Assembly: GCF_001556105.1 (NCBI RefSeq)
Contig: NZ_LSIF01000036.1
Coordinates: forward strand, 22,778 to 86,777
Reading direction: 5' to 3'
DNA length: 64,000 nucleotides
From: Pseudoxanthomonas mexicana
GTDB taxonomy: Bacteria; Pseudomonadota; Gammaproteobacteria; Xanthomonadales; Xanthomonadaceae
This document shows, piece after piece, positions 27,189 through 36,529 of this stretch; position 1 is the stretch's first letter; every line of letters starts with the position of its first letter. The translations under genes and the position numbers were made by a program. The notes beneath the pieces were generated by a model. It was given only the letters and a program-made list of their open reading frames with translations, had not been told where the DNA came from and made no database searches.

Positions 27189-29330
27189 ATGCGCCACCGA
27201 CTTTCGACATCCGCCCTCGCCTTGGGCGTGGCCCTGTCCCTGCCCGCCCACGCCGACGAAGGCATGTGGATGCCGTCGCAACTGCCGCAGCTGGCCAAGA
27301 CGCTGCGCGACGCCGGCTTCAAGGGCGACCCGAAGACGCTGGCCGACGTCACCGCCGCCCCGCTGAGCGCGGTGGTGCGCGCGGGCGGCGGCACCGGCGC
27401 ATTCGTCTCGCAGGACGGCCTTATCCTGACCAACCACCACGTCGCCTATGGCGTGATCCAGTACAACAGCAAGCCCGCGCACAACCTGATCGACGATGGC
27501 TTCGTCGCCGCCGACCGCGCGGCTGAGTTGCCCGCGAATCCGGATTTCCGCGTGCTGGTCACGGTCGGCTACGACAAGGTCACCGACACAGTGCTGAAGG
27601 AGACCGCCGGCAAGACCGGGCGCGCCTACTTCGACGCGGTGGACCGCGCCAGCAAGGCCATCGTCGCCGACTGCGAAGCCAAGGGCGGCGTGCGCTGCAG
27701 CGTCGCCAACATGTACTACGGCACCGACTTCTACCGCATCACCCAGCTGGAGCTGCGTGACATCCGCCTCGTCTACGCGCCGCCCCGCGCGATCGGCAAC
27801 TACGGCGACGAGATCGACAATTTCATGTGGCCGCGCCACACCGGCGATTTCACCCTGCTGCGCGCCTACGTCGGCAAGGACGGCAGGCCCGCGCCCTACA
27901 GTCCCGACAACGTGCCCTACCGCGCACCCGCGCACCTGACGCTGGCGAAGGACGGTCCGAAGACCGGCGACTACGCGATGCTGGCCGGCTACCCCGGCAT
28001 CACCTACCGCCATCGCACGGCCGCCGAGTTCGAAGAACAGATCATCTGGACGCTGCCCACGCGCGTGGCGGTGTTCGACCAGCTGATCGACGTGGTGGAA
28101 GCCGCGGGCGCCAAGGATGCCGATGCGAAGACGTGCTATGCCGCGCAGCTGCAGTCGCTGAAGAACCAGCGCAAGCGCGCCGCTGGCGAACTGGAAGGCC
28201 TGCGCCGCAGCGACGCGGCGCGCGTGCGTGCAGACGACGAACGCGGCATGCTGGCCACGGCGGCAGCCGCCAAGGAACGCGCCGACATTGATGCGCTGGC
28301 TGCTTCGATCGCCGGCGGTTCGGCGATGCGCGAACGCGAACTGCTGCTCACCCTGTTCGGCGCGCAATCGCAGCTGATGCGCGCGGCCATCACGCTGGAG
28401 CGCCTGCGCGTGGAATCGGCCAAGCCGGACGCGGAACGCGAGAGCGGCTTCCAGGCGCGCGACCACGCCATGATCGAAGGCATCCTGAAGCAGGTGCAGC
28501 GGCGCTACTCGCCCGAGGTGGAGAAGGCGCTGCTCACCGTCCTGCTGACGCGTTACCAGCAATTGCCGGACGCGCAGCGCCTGCCCGCCTTCGATACCGC
28601 GTTCGGACGCACGCCTGCCGCACTCAAGCAGGCCCTCGACACGCTATACGCCGGTACGAGACTCGGCGACGAAGCCGAGCGCCTGTCGCGCTTCGCGGCA
28701 GCGCGCGAAGGCAAGCCGCTGGCCACCGATCCGCTGATCGCACTGGCGGCGACGTTGGTGCCCGTGCAACTGACGCTGGAGAACGAACGCAAGACGCGCG
28801 AAGGCGAGCAGCTGCGTCTGCGCCCGGCCTACATGCGCGCGCTGTTCGCCTGGCGCCAGCAGCAGGGACGCGCGCTGTATCCGGACGCCAACGGCACCCT
28901 GCGGGTGAGCTTCGGCAAGGTCGACGGCTTCTCGCAGCGCGACGGCGTGGAGTACACGCCAGTGACGACCGTGGCCGGTATCGTCGAGAAGAACACCGGC
29001 ACCGTGCCGTTCGATGCGCCCAAGCCGCTGCTGGACGCCATCGCCAAGGGCGGTTTCGCGGACACGGAGGATCCTGCACTGAAGACGCAGACGGTCAACT
29101 TCCTCACCAACCTGGACACCACCGGCGGCAACTCCGGCTCGCCCGTGCTCAACGCGCGCGGCGAACTGATCGGCCTGAACTTCGACAGCAACTGGGAGTC
29201 GGTCAGCGCCAGCTGGATGTTCGACCCGCGCTACAAGCGTGCCGTGCACGTCGACATGCGCTACCTGCGCTGGCTGATGGGCAAGGTGTATCCGGCGCCG
29301 CACCTGTTGAAGGAAATGGGCGCGCAGTGA
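27189..29330 (+). CDS. S46-family dipeptidyl-peptidase (DPP7/DPP11 type)
   Basis: 713 residues with a 22-residue signal peptide ending SLPAHA. The chymotrypsin-like triad is visible as His84 in LTNHHVAYG, Asp near 220 in RHTGDFTLLRAY, and Ser near 649 in GGNSGSPVLN. DEGMWMPSQLP at the mature N-terminus is typical of S46. These periplasmic enzymes release dipeptides from peptides in protein-feeding bacteria. Whether it prefers acidic (DPP11) or hydrophobic (DPP7) residues cannot be decided by eye. An ATG at 27180 is an alternative start. The stop overlaps a small downstream gene. Confidence 0.93.
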   Translation: MRHRLSTSALALGVALSLPAHADEGMWMPSQLPQLAKTLRDAGFKGDPKTLADVTAAPLSAVVRAGGGTGAFVSQDGLILTNHHVAYGVIQYNSKPAHNLIDDGFVAADRAAELPANPDFRVLVTVGYDKVTDTVLKETAGKTGRAYFDAVDRASKAIVADCEAKGGVRCSVANMYYGTDFYRITQLELRDIRLVYAPPRAIGNYGDEIDNFMWPRHTGDFTLLRAYVGKDGRPAPYSPDNVPYRAPAHLTLAKDGPKTGDYAMLAGYPGITYRHRTAAEFEEQIIWTLPTRVAVFDQLIDVVEAAGAKDADAKTCYAAQLQSLKNQRKRAAGELEGLRRSDAARVRADDERGMLATAAAAKERADIDALAASIAGGSAMRERELLLTLFGAQSQLMRAAITLERLRVESAKPDAERESGFQARDHAMIEGILKQVQRRYSPEVEKALLTVLLTRYQQLPDAQRLPAFDTAFGRTPAALKQALDTLYAGTRLGDEAERLSRFAAAREGKPLATDPLIALAATLVPVQLTLENERKTREGEQLRLRPAYMRALFAWRQQQGRALYPDANGTLRVSFGKVDGFSQRDGVEYTPVTTVAGIVEKNTGTVPFDAPKPLLDAIAKGGFADTEDPALKTQTVNFLTNLDTTGGNSGSPVLNARGELIGLNFDSNWESVSASWMFDPRYKRAVHVDMRYLRWLMGKVYPAPHLLKEMGAQ

Positions 29331-29494
29331 CGCCCGACGACGACCCGCACCCCATCGAGCCCGAGCCGCCGCTACCGAGCGACTGCTGCAACAGCGGCTG
29401 CCCGATCTGCGTGCACGACCTGTACACGGAACAGCTGCAGCACTACCGCGAGCAGCTGGCGGCGTGGAAGGCGCGGCATCCGGGTTCCCAATAA
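29327..29494 (+). CDS. oxidoreductase-like domain small protein
   Basis: 55 residues from a GTG overlapping the peptidase stop (GTGA). The core DCCNSGCPICVHDLYTEQL is the signature of the short oxidoreductase-like domain (PF09791 type), in which the CC-x3-C-x2-C cysteines probably bind a metal. A Pro/Glu-rich N-terminus precedes it and a helical C-terminus follows. Its function is unknown. The overlap suggests coupling to the S46 peptidase transcript. Confidence 0.75.
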   Translation: MTPDDDPHPIEPEPPLPSDCCNSGCPICVHDLYTEQLQHYREQLAAWKARHPGSQ

Positions 29495-29502
29495 GCGCGC
29501 CG

Positions 29503-29616
29503 TTGTGGGAGCGACGTGAGTCGCGAAGAAACATCCAGATTCAAGGTGCGGCCGTTGGAGGCGAAGGCTCCTTACGGCCGGACGACGCTTGATCGCGACT
29601 TACGTCGCTCCCACAA
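29503..29616. repeat. REP-type inverted repeat pair
   Basis: A 24-base arm TTGTGGGAGCGACGTGAGTC plus GCGA (29503-29526) recurs inverted at 29593-29616 with a single mismatch. Between the arms lies a second inverted pair around CGGCCGT and ACGGCCG, so the whole forms a long branched cruciform. This GGGAGCGAC-type unit is a frequent REP element in xanthomonads. It sits between the small CDS and the convergent mnmG end. Confidence 0.8.
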
Positions 29617-29630
29617 CCGCGTCGCTCGGC

Positions 29631-31520
29631 TTACGCCACGCGCGTGCGGCGCGCGCGCTCCAGGTGCACCAGCAGCAGCGAGATGGCGGCAGGCGTCATG
29701 CCGGGGATACGCTGCGCCTGGCCGATGGTCTCGGGCTGCACGCGATCGAGCTTCTGCTGCACTTCGGCCGACAGGCCACGCACGCCGGCGAAGTCGAAAC
29801 CGGCCGGGATCGGCGTGGATTCGTTGCGCTGCTGGCGTTCGATCTCGTCGCGCTGGCGATCGAGGTAGCCGGCGTACTTCACGCCGATCTCCACCTGCTC
29901 GGCGACCTGCGCATCATCCACGGCGGGACCGATGGACGGCACCGACATCAGCCTGGCGTAGTCCAGCTCCGGACGCTTGATCAGGTCCAGCACGTTGGTC
30001 TCGCGGCTGACCTGCACGCCGAGCGTGTCGGCGACCTCGCGGCCCAGCGCGTTCGCCGGCGTGGCCCACAGCGCGCGCAGGCGGCCGGTCTCGCGTGCGA
30101 TGGCCTCGCGCTTGGCCTCGAAGCGCTGCCAGCGCGCGTCGTCGACCAGCCCCAGCGTGCGGCCGGGTTCGGTGAGGCGCAGGTCGGCATTGTCCTCGCG
30201 CAGCTGCAGCCGGTATTCGGCGCGGCTGGTGAACATGCGGTACGGCTCCTTGGTGCCGTGCGTGATCAGGTCGTCGACCAGCACGCCGAGATAGGCTTCG
30301 TCGCGGCGCGGCGACCACGCCTCCTTCTGCTGCACGAAACGGGCGGCGTTGAGTCCGGCGAGCAACCCCTGCGCGGCAGCTTCTTCGTAGCCGGTAGTGC
30401 CATTGATCTGACCCGCGAAGAACAGGCCGGCGACCGCCTTCGTCTCCAGCGATGCCTTCAACCCACGCGGATCGAAGAAGTCGTATTCGATGGCGTAGCC
30501 CGGGCGCGTGATATGCGCGCTTTCCATGCCACGGATGCTGCGCACCAGCGCCAGCTGCACGTCGAACGGCAGCGAGGTGGAAATGCCGTTCGGATAGATC
30601 TCGGCGACGTCGAGGCCTTCCGGCTCGACGAAGATCTGGTGGCTGGCCTTCTCGGCGAAGCGCACCACCTTGTCTTCGATGGACGGGCAGTAGCGTGGAC
30701 CGATGCCTTCGATCTGGCCGGAATACATCGGCGAACGATGCAGCGCGCCACGGATGATCTCGTGCGTCTGATCGCTGGTGTGCGTGATCCAGCACGACAC
30801 CTGGCGCGGATGGTCGGCCACGCTGCCCATGAACGACATCACCGGCAACGGATCATCGCCCGGCTGCTCTTCCATCACCGAATAGTCGAGCGAACGGCCA
30901 TCAATGCGCGGCGGCGTGCCGGTTTTCAAGCGATCGACGACGAACGCGCCTTCGCGCAACCGCGCAGCGAGCGCCGTTGCGGGCGGATCGCCGGCGCGAC
31001 CGGCGGCGTACTGCGTCTCGCCGACATGGATCTTGCCGGCGAGGAACGTGCCGGCCGTCAGCACGACGGCCGGCGCATGGAAGGTCAGGCCGGTCTGGGT
31101 GACCGCACCGCGCACGGTGCCGTTCTCGATGAGCAGGTCATCGACCGCGCCCTGGAACAGGGTCAGGTTGGGCTGCGCTTCCACTGCGCGCCGGATGGCA
31201 CTGCGGTACAGCGCGCGATCTGCCTGGCAGCGCGTCGCGCGCACGGCAGGACCCTTCGACGCGTTGAGCGTGCGCCACTGGATGCCGGCGCGGTCGGCCG
31301 CCCACGCCATCACGCCGCCCAGCGCATCGATCTCCTTCACCAGGTGACCCTTGCCGATGCCGCCGATGGCCGGGTTGCAACTCATCGCACCCACCGTTTC
31401 CACGTTGTGCGTCAGCAGCAACGTGCGGGCACCGGCGCGCGCGGACGCGAGCGCGGCCTCGGTGCCGGCGTGGCCGCCGCCGATGATGATGACGTCGTAG
31501 TGGTGGAAGCTGGAACTCAT
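29631..31520 (-). CDS. mnmG: tRNA uridine-5-carboxymethylaminomethyl modification enzyme MnmG
   Basis: 629 residues. With MnmE it installs the cmnm5 group at wobble uridine 34 of several tRNAs. The FAD-binding [15 protein letters not shown] lies near the N-terminus, followed by [20 protein letters not shown] and [14 protein letters not shown]. The C-terminal [16 protein letters not shown] helix binds MnmE. The ATG of [10 protein letters not shown] is the standard start; the frame is open about 350 bases further upstream but that region holds terminators. Confidence 0.96.
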   Translation of the reverse strand: MSSSFHHYDVIIIGGGHAGTEAALASARAGARTLLLTHNVETVGAMSCNPAIGGIGKGHLVKEIDALGGVMAWAADRAGIQWRTLNASKGPAVRATRCQADRALYRSAIRRAVEAQPNLTLFQGAVDDLLIENGTVRGAVTQTGLTFHAPAVVLTAGTFLAGKIHVGETQYAAGRAGDPPATALAARLREGAFVVDRLKTGTPPRIDGRSLDYSVMEEQPGDDPLPVMSFMGSVADHPRQVSCWITHTSDQTHEIIRGALHRSPMYSGQIEGIGPRYCPSIEDKVVRFAEKASHQIFVEPEGLDVAEIYPNGISTSLPFDVQLALVRSIRGMESAHITRPGYAIEYDFFDPRGLKASLETKAVAGLFFAGQINGTTGYEEAAAQGLLAGLNAARFVQQKEAWSPRRDEAYLGVLVDDLITHGTKEPYRMFTSRAEYRLQLREDNADLRLTEPGRTLGLVDDARWQRFEAKREAIARETGRLRALWATPANALGREVADTLGVQVSRETNVLDLIKRPELDYARLMSVPSIGPAVDDAQVAEQVEIGVKYAGYLDRQRDEIERQQRNESTPIPAGFDFAGVRGLSAEVQQKLDRVQPETIGQAQRIPGMTPAAISLLLVHLERARRTRVA

Positions 31521-31596
31521 GGCGAAGGTTCGGTGGCGAGTGCCCGTGGATGGGGCGGGTACGGACGAGGGGATCCGGCATGGCGATCCGGCAAAG

Positions 31597-31613
31597 TTGG
31601 CACGCTTCCTGCT
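31597..31613 (+). promoter_or_regulatory. sigma54-like (-24/-12) promoter
   Basis: TTGGCACG, four bases, CTGCT matches the RpoN consensus TTGGCACG-N4-TTGCT at all but one fixed position, with the invariant GG and GC dinucleotides separated by ten bases. It points away from mnmG. Transcription would start near 31624, about 115 bases before a perfect terminator. No enhancer site was identified. Confidence 0.45.
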
Positions 31614-31623
31614 GTATTCCCAT

Positions 31624-31739
31624 GCACCCGTCGTGGCAAGCGACCAGGGGCGCCGGGTTGGTAATTGGAACAGGGGCCAGCCATGCGCACGCCGGGGATG
31701 CCGGGGGCCGGTAGTCGGGGGACTACCGGCCCCTTTTTT
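31624..31739 (+). ncRNA. candidate sigma54-driven small RNA
   Basis: The stretch from the predicted start to the terminator has no convincing reading frame and repeats short GGGG runs (in CCAGGGGCG, ACAGGGGCC, GCCGGGGATG and the terminator loop) plus GGA triplets. It lies in the divergent leader of mnmG. Existence is inferred from a promoter-like sequence plus a strong terminator with no gene upstream of it on this strand; I cannot name an RNA family. Confidence 0.4.
31704..31739 (+). terminator. strong rho-independent terminator with 13-bp perfect stem
   Basis: GGGGCCGGTAGTC and GACTACCGGCCCC pair perfectly around a GGGG loop and are followed by T6. On the minus strand there is no T-tract, so it acts on plus-strand transcription, where no protein gene lies upstream for over 300 bases other than antisense to mnmG. 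Confidence 0.8.
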
Positions 31740-31762
31740 ATGCGCGCAGGATACCAGAGCAA

Positions 31763-31792
31763 GAAAAAAAGCCCGGCAAAGCCGGGCTTTTT
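31763..31792. terminator. bidirectional rho-independent terminator
   Basis: GCCCGGC, AAA, GCCGGGC has an A-tract on its left and a T-tract on its right, so it can end transcripts from either side. On the minus strand it fits as the end of the glycine/tyrosine-rich lipoprotein gene about 180 bp upstream. The remainder of the 450-bp gap between mnmG and that gene shows nothing else. Confidence 0.75.
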
Positions 31793-31970
31793 CGTTAGGC
31801 GCCGACGCCCGATGGGGCCGGAACAGGGGGGATCCAGATTTCCCCACCGGACGTCGACATTGAACCTTCAATTCCCGCTTACGTCAGAAAGCGACGCAAC
31901 CGGTCAAATGATGTTCAACGCCTGCGGCAGCGGCAGGAGAGGGCGACGATTGGATCGGCCAAGGGGCGGA

Positions 31971-32606
31971 TCAGCGCTCGTGCTGGCGGACGCCACCACC
32001 GTCACGTGGCGCGGGACGGGACGGTGGCGCCGGTCGCTCCATGCGGGGCGACGAGAACGGCCGCTCCGCACGCGGCGGCGGCGCCGCACGCTCCATGATC
32101 CTCGGCCGTTCGGCCGACCGCGGCATCGAGGGCGATGACATCACGCGCGGCGGACGGTAGCCACCTTCGCCCACGCGGGGCTGGCTGGGTGCCGGCGCCA
32201 TGTGGCCAGGACGACCCGGGATCAGGGGCTGCGCCCCGCCCTCACGCCAACGGCCCGTCGAGTCACGCCACGGCGGCGGACGATTACCGCTTCCGCTGCT
32301 CGGTGGCGGATTGTTGTCGCCGGGGCGTGGGGGATGTGGTGGGCGCGGCGGGTAGTACGGATAGTGCGACCCGTAATAGCCGTAGTACGGGTAACCGGAA
32401 TAGCCGCCGTAGCGGTAAGGACTACCATAGCCATAATTGCCGTACACGCCGCCACCGTAGTAGCCACCGTACGGATCCGAGTATTGCGTGCTCGGTCGGC
32501 CGTGGTAGTAGCCGCCCGGCGCGGTATCGCCCATGTAGTCATATGTCGCACAGCCACCGAGGGCCAGGCTGGCGAATGCGATGGTCAGTAATGATGTGCG
32601 CTTCAT
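31971..32606 (-). CDS. low-complexity Gly/Tyr- and Pro/Arg-rich lipoprotein
   Basis: 211 residues. A lipoprotein signal with lipobox LGGC (Cys19) begins the protein. Residues 25-90 are Gly/Tyr repeats (YGGYYGGGVYGNYGYG style), and the remainder is Pro/Arg/Ser-rich and probably disordered. No enzyme domain is visible. Comparable low-complexity envelope lipoproteins are common in this family. The compositional bias also produces long shadow frames on the other strand. Confidence 0.7.
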   Translation of the reverse strand: MKRTSLLTIAFASLALGGCATYDYMGDTAPGGYYHGRPSTQYSDPYGGYYGGGVYGNYGYGSPYRYGGYSGYPYYGYYGSHYPYYPPRPPHPPRPGDNNPPPSSGSGNRPPPWRDSTGRWREGGAQPLIPGRPGHMAPAPSQPRVGEGGYRPPRVMSSPSMPRSAERPRIMERAAPPPRAERPFSSPRMERPAPPSRPAPRDGGGVRQHER

Positions 32607-32746
32607 GGCGGAACCCCGTTACTCTGCAGCCGCAGCATCTGCCCGGGGCATTGAATCCGTGCTTAACCTGACCGGCAGCCGCGGCAGACGCGAGCGTGCA
32701 CTCGCAGGCAAGGCTGAGCTCCCGGGTGATGCGCTAACCTTTCCGC

Positions 32747-33709
32747 ATGCCGATGCCCCTGCCCACCTTCGACGACGTCCTCGCCGCCGCTGCGCGTATC
32801 GCCCCTCACGCCCATGCCACTCCGGTCCTGCGCTCCAGTGCGCTGGACGCGATGGCCGGCTGCGAGCTCCACTTCAAGGCGGAGCCGCTGCAACGGACCG
32901 GCGCCTTCAAGTTCCGCGGGGCCTGCAATGCGGTCTGGGCACTGGACGACGCCTCGGCGGCACGTGGCGTGGTGACGCACTCGTCGGGCAACCACGGTGC
33001 GGCCCTGGCGCTGGCGGCCCGTACCCGCGGGATCCCCTGCCACGTGGTTGTGCCGAAAGGCGCCAATGCGGCGAAGCTTGCGAACATCGCCCGCTACGGC
33101 GCGCACCTGCACACGTGCGAGGCGACCATCGATGCCCGCGAAGCCTCCGCCGCCCGCGTGCAGGCCGAGACCGGTGCCACCCTGATCCACCCCTACACCC
33201 ATCCGCACGTGATCGCCGGCCAGGGCACCGCCGCGCTGGAACTGCTCAACGCACACGGACCACTGGAGGCCCTCGTGGCACCGGTCGGCGGTGGCGGCCT
33301 GCTGTCCGGCACGGCGATCACCGCCGCTGCCACCGCGCCGGGCTGCCGGATCGTCGGCGCTGAGCCGGAAGGCGCCGCCGACACTGCGGATTCCCTGGCC
33401 GCAGGCGAGCGCCGCATCGATTTCGTCCCCGATACCGTCTGCGACGGTCTTCGCGGCACGTTGGGCGAACCGAATTTCGCCCTGTTGCATGCACATCATG
33501 TCGAGGTCCTGACGATCCCCGACACCGAAACCCTGGCGGCCATGCGGCTGCTGTGGCAATGCCTGAAACTGCTGGTGGAACCGTCGTCCGCGATCGCGCT
33601 GGCGGCCGTGCTGCGGCACCGCGACCGCTTTGCCGGCCAGCACGTCGGTGTACTTCTGTCGGGCGGCAATGTCGACCTGGATGCATTGCCGTGGGAGCAC
33701 GCCACATGA
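32747..33709 (+). CDS. PLP-dependent threonine/serine dehydratase-like enzyme
   Basis: 320 residues, fold type II. The PLP-lysine motif reads GAFKFRGACN, the substrate loop is HSSGNHGAALA, and the phosphate-binding glycine loop is PVGGGGLLSG. This is the catalytic domain of threonine dehydratase or serine racemase without the regulatory ACT domain of biosynthetic IlvA. The preferred substrate is not clear. ATG 32753 is an alternative start. It overlaps the YdcF gene by four bases. Confidence 0.85.
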   Translation: MPMPLPTFDDVLAAAARIAPHAHATPVLRSSALDAMAGCELHFKAEPLQRTGAFKFRGACNAVWALDDASAARGVVTHSSGNHGAALALAARTRGIPCHVVVPKGANAAKLANIARYGAHLHTCEATIDAREASAARVQAETGATLIHPYTHPHVIAGQGTAALELLNAHGPLEALVAPVGGGGLLSGTAITAAATAPGCRIVGAEPEGAADTADSLAAGERRIDFVPDTVCDGLRGTLGEPNFALLHAHHVEVLTIPDTETLAAMRLLWQCLKLLVEPSSAIALAAVLRHRDRFAGQHVGVLLSGGNVDLDALPWEHAT

Positions 33710-34314
33710 ACACCCGGCGCCGGAAAACGAAGCGCGGCGTTTCGGCCTGGCTGTGGCGGCTGGTGCTGCTGGTGCTGCTCTGGCTGGTCGGTGTTGCCGC
33801 CTACATCGTCTGGGTCGGGCAGCGCGACGACGCCGCGCCCGCCGACGCGATCATCGTGCTTGGCGCCGCTGCCTACGACGCCAAGCCATCGCCGGTCTTC
33901 GAGGAACGCATCCGCCACGGCATCGACCTCTACAACCGCGGCCTGGCACCGACGCTGATCTTCACCGGCGGCTACGGCGGCACCGGTGCGCGCTTTTCGG
34001 AATCCCAGGTCGCGCGCCGTTACGCGATGCGCGAGGGTGTGCCGGAGAAGGCGATCCTGATCGAATCCCTCTCTCGCAACACCCACGACAACCTGCGCCA
34101 GGCCCGCATGCTGATGCAGCAGCACAAGCTGCACACCGTCATCATCGTCAGCGATCCGCTGCACATGGCGCGTGCACTGAGGATCAGCCGCAGCCTCGGC
34201 ATCCGCGCCGTTGGTTCACCCACGCCCACCAGCCGCTTCCGCAGCTTCGCCACGCGCTGGCGCTTCCTGCTGCAGGAGGTCTATTTCTTCCATCGCGACC
34301 GGCTGACGCGCTGA
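33706..34314 (+). CDS. YdcF-family membrane-anchored protein (DUF218)
   Basis: 202 residues. A basic N-terminus and one membrane helix (LVLLVLLWLVGVAAYIVWV) are followed by the DUF218 domain: DAIIVLGAAAYD, TLIFTGGYGG and SRNTHDNLRQARML. The family includes SanA/YdcF/ElyC-like proteins linked to envelope metabolism, with unknown chemistry. ATGA overlap with the preceding dehydratase suggests one transcript. Confidence 0.85.
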   Translation: MNTRRRKTKRGVSAWLWRLVLLVLLWLVGVAAYIVWVGQRDDAAPADAIIVLGAAAYDAKPSPVFEERIRHGIDLYNRGLAPTLIFTGGYGGTGARFSESQVARRYAMREGVPEKAILIESLSRNTHDNLRQARMLMQQHKLHTVIIVSDPLHMARALRISRSLGIRAVGSPTPTSRFRSFATRWRFLLQEVYFFHRDRLTR

Positions 34315-34360
34315 CGGCCTGGCGTATCATCGGGCGGTCGCACACCCCACGGGAATCCGC

Positions 34361-34789
34361 ATGAAGATCGACGGCACGCGCCGGCAGGACCGCGCCACCG
34401 AACTCGTCCTCAACTACTACGCCGCGTTCAATCGCGGTGATTGGGAGAGCATGCTCGCGATGCTGAGCGACGACGTGGCGCACGATCTCAACCAGGGCGC
34501 GCGCGAAGTGGGTCGCGAGGCCTTCGCGGCCTTCCTCGGCCGCATGAACGCCAGTTACCGCGAACAGCTGCGTGACATCGTGGTGCTGGTCACGCAGGAC
34601 GGCCAGCATGCGGCCGCCGAGTACATCGTGCATGGTGAGTACCACCACACCGACGAAGGCCTGCCGCCGGCGAACGGCCAGACCTACGTGCTGCCGGGCG
34701 GTGCGTTCTTCGATATCCGCGACGATCGCATCGCGCGCGTCACCAACTACTACAACCTGCAGGATTGGATCCGGCAGGTCGGCGGCTGA
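34361..34789 (+). CDS. SnoaL/NTF2-like fold protein (ketosteroid-isomerase related)
   Basis: 142 residues. NYYAAFNRGDWESMLAMLSDDV is the typical first helix of SnoaL-like proteins, and the C-terminal strands include GGAFFDIRDDRIARVTNYY. The fold holds many small enzymes and binding proteins, so no reaction is proposed. It lies 46 bp after the YdcF gene and converges on bioC. Confidence 0.82.
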   Translation: MKIDGTRRQDRATELVLNYYAAFNRGDWESMLAMLSDDVAHDLNQGAREVGREAFAAFLGRMNASYREQLRDIVVLVTQDGQHAAAEYIVHGEYHHTDEGLPPANGQTYVLPGGAFFDIRDDRIARVTNYYNLQDWIRQVGG

Positions 34790-34805
34790 CGCCGCCTCCC
34801 CCGCT

Positions 34806-35702
34806 TCACTCGCCGCGCCGGCGGATCGGGATCCTCGACAGCGGCACTGCCGCAATGTCTTCGCCCTGCTCCCGAATCGGCGCCCCCGGCGGCGGCGCCC
34901 ACGCATGCGCGTAGATGACGTCCCACGTGCTCGGCAGCTTGCCATCCGCGCGCCGCAGCGGTTCGTACGCGGTCGCCGCGGCGGCGAACCGTGCGCGTCC
35001 GGTGAGGGTATGCCGACGGTGCTGCAGCGCATTGGTCGCCCCCATCGCGCGCAGCTCGCGCATCAGTGCCGGCAGGTCGTCGTAGGTCAGGGTGAAGCGG
35101 TCACGGTCTAGCACCGGATCGCGGAAGCCCGCCAGCATCAATGCATCACCGAACTGCGCGATCGGCGGGAACGGACTGACATGCGGGGTGTCGTCGGCCT
35201 GCGCGAACGCGTCGCGCAATTCCTGCAACGTCTCCGGACCGAAGGTCGAACACACCAGTAGACCGCCGGGCTTCAACACACGACGGAAGCCGTTGAACGT
35301 GGCGGGGAGATCGTCCACCCACTGCAGGCTGAGGTTGCAGAACAGCACGTCGACGCTGCCCTCCATCAACGGCAGTGCGCGCTGATCGGCGCAGACACGC
35401 TGGAACGGCTTCCACCACCCCGCCTGCTTCTTCGCTTCGCGCAGCATCGGCAGCGCCATGTCCAGTGCGATCACCTGCGCCTTCGGCCAGCGCTTGCGCA
35501 TCGCCGCCGCCGCGTGCGCGGGGCCGCAGCCGACGTCCAGCACCACCTTCGGATCCGCTGCGTCCCGTCCCTGGCGCAGCGTCAGGTAATCCAGCGACTC
35601 CATCAGGCGCTTCTCGACCTCGTGCTGAAGCGCCGCCGCCGCGTCGTAGCCGGCGGCGGAGCGCGAGAAGGCGCGGCGGATATGGCGTTGGTCGAAGGTC
35701 AT
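34806..35702 (-). CDS. bioC: malonyl-ACP O-methyltransferase
   Basis: 298 residues. BioC methylates malonyl-ACP so the ester can be extended by fatty-acid synthesis to the pimeloyl precursor of biotin. The N-terminus QRHIRRAFSRSAAGYDAAA is the BioC signature, and VVLDVGCGPAHAAAAM is the SAM-binding motif I. Its start overlaps the bioH stop by four bases. Last gene of bioB-bioF-bioH-bioC. Confidence 0.93.
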   Translation of the reverse strand: MTFDQRHIRRAFSRSAAGYDAAAALQHEVEKRLMESLDYLTLRQGRDAADPKVVLDVGCGPAHAAAAMRKRWPKAQVIALDMALPMLREAKKQAGWWKPFQRVCADQRALPLMEGSVDVLFCNLSLQWVDDLPATFNGFRRVLKPGGLLVCSTFGPETLQELRDAFAQADDTPHVSPFPPIAQFGDALMLAGFRDPVLDRDRFTLTYDDLPALMRELRAMGATNALQHRRHTLTGRARFAAAATAYEPLRRADGKLPSTWDVIYAHAWAPPPGAPIREQGEDIAAVPLSRIPIRRRGE

Positions 35703-36475
35703 GCGGCTGCGCCTTGCGACAGCGACTGCATGAAGCGATCGACCTCGTCGGCGACGAGATCGGCGTGACCCAGGAACGGCGCGTGCCCGCCACCGGCAAT
35801 CTCGATGAAGGTGGAACGCGGCGACATCGCGGCCGCCGCCTGCATCGCCTTCGACGGCACCAGCAGGTCGCGACGCCCTGCCAGCCACAGGCTGGGCACG
35901 GACAGCGCGGGCAACGTTGCGCGAAGGTCGGACTGTTCAAGCAACTGCAGGCCGGCCCGCAACGCGGGCGATGCGGGTCCGCCGCGCGCGAAAAGATCCT
36001 GCTTCAACGTCCGCAGTTCGCTGCGCGCATGTTCGGAGCCCATCGTGTCCAGGGCGAGGAAGCGGTCCAGTGTCCCGCCGTAGTCGTCGTGGAGGTCGCT
36101 GCCGAACTGCGCGAAGACGCTGGCGAGCACCGCATGCTGCCAGCCGTCCCCCCGCACGAAGCGCGGCGTCGCCGCCACCATCGCCAGGCCGCGCACCTGC
36201 GGCGACGTTGCTGCCGCATGCAGGGCGAACAATCCTCCCAACGACCACGCCAACCATGCCGCCGGTGGCGTGCGCGCAAGGATGGCGTCGACGGTCGCGT
36301 CCAGCGTCAGCGCGACCTCACTGTCGCGGCTGTGGCCATGCCCGGGCAGGTCGACGAGATGGAGTGTGTAGCGGTCGGACAGGCGCTGCACCAGCGGGGC
36401 GAACACGCCACCGTGTAGTGCCCAACCGTGCAGCAGCACCACGGAGGGGCCACTGCCAAGGGTTTCGATATGCAT
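35699..36475 (-). CDS. bioH: pimeloyl-ACP methyl ester carboxylesterase
   Basis: 258 residues. BioH removes the methyl group from pimeloyl-ACP methyl ester, ending the modified chain extension begun by BioC. VLLHGWALHGGVF, VDLPGHGHS and the nucleophile elbow AWSLGG (Ser78) are as in E. coli BioH, with GGHAPFLGH near the C-terminus supplying the His. It lies 54 bp after bioF and overlaps bioC. Confidence 0.92.
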   Translation of the reverse strand: MHIETLGSGPSVVLLHGWALHGGVFAPLVQRLSDRYTLHLVDLPGHGHSRDSEVALTLDATVDAILARTPPAAWLAWSLGGLFALHAAATSPQVRGLAMVAATPRFVRGDGWQHAVLASVFAQFGSDLHDDYGGTLDRFLALDTMGSEHARSELRTLKQDLFARGGPASPALRAGLQLLEQSDLRATLPALSVPSLWLAGRRDLLVPSKAMQAAAAMSPRSTFIEIAGGGHAPFLGHADLVADEVDRFMQSLSQGAAA

Positions 36476-36529
36476 GCCGCGTATTGTCGCCGATCCCGCG
36501 GGATGCAGGATCGCGAAGGCGGCGTTCCG

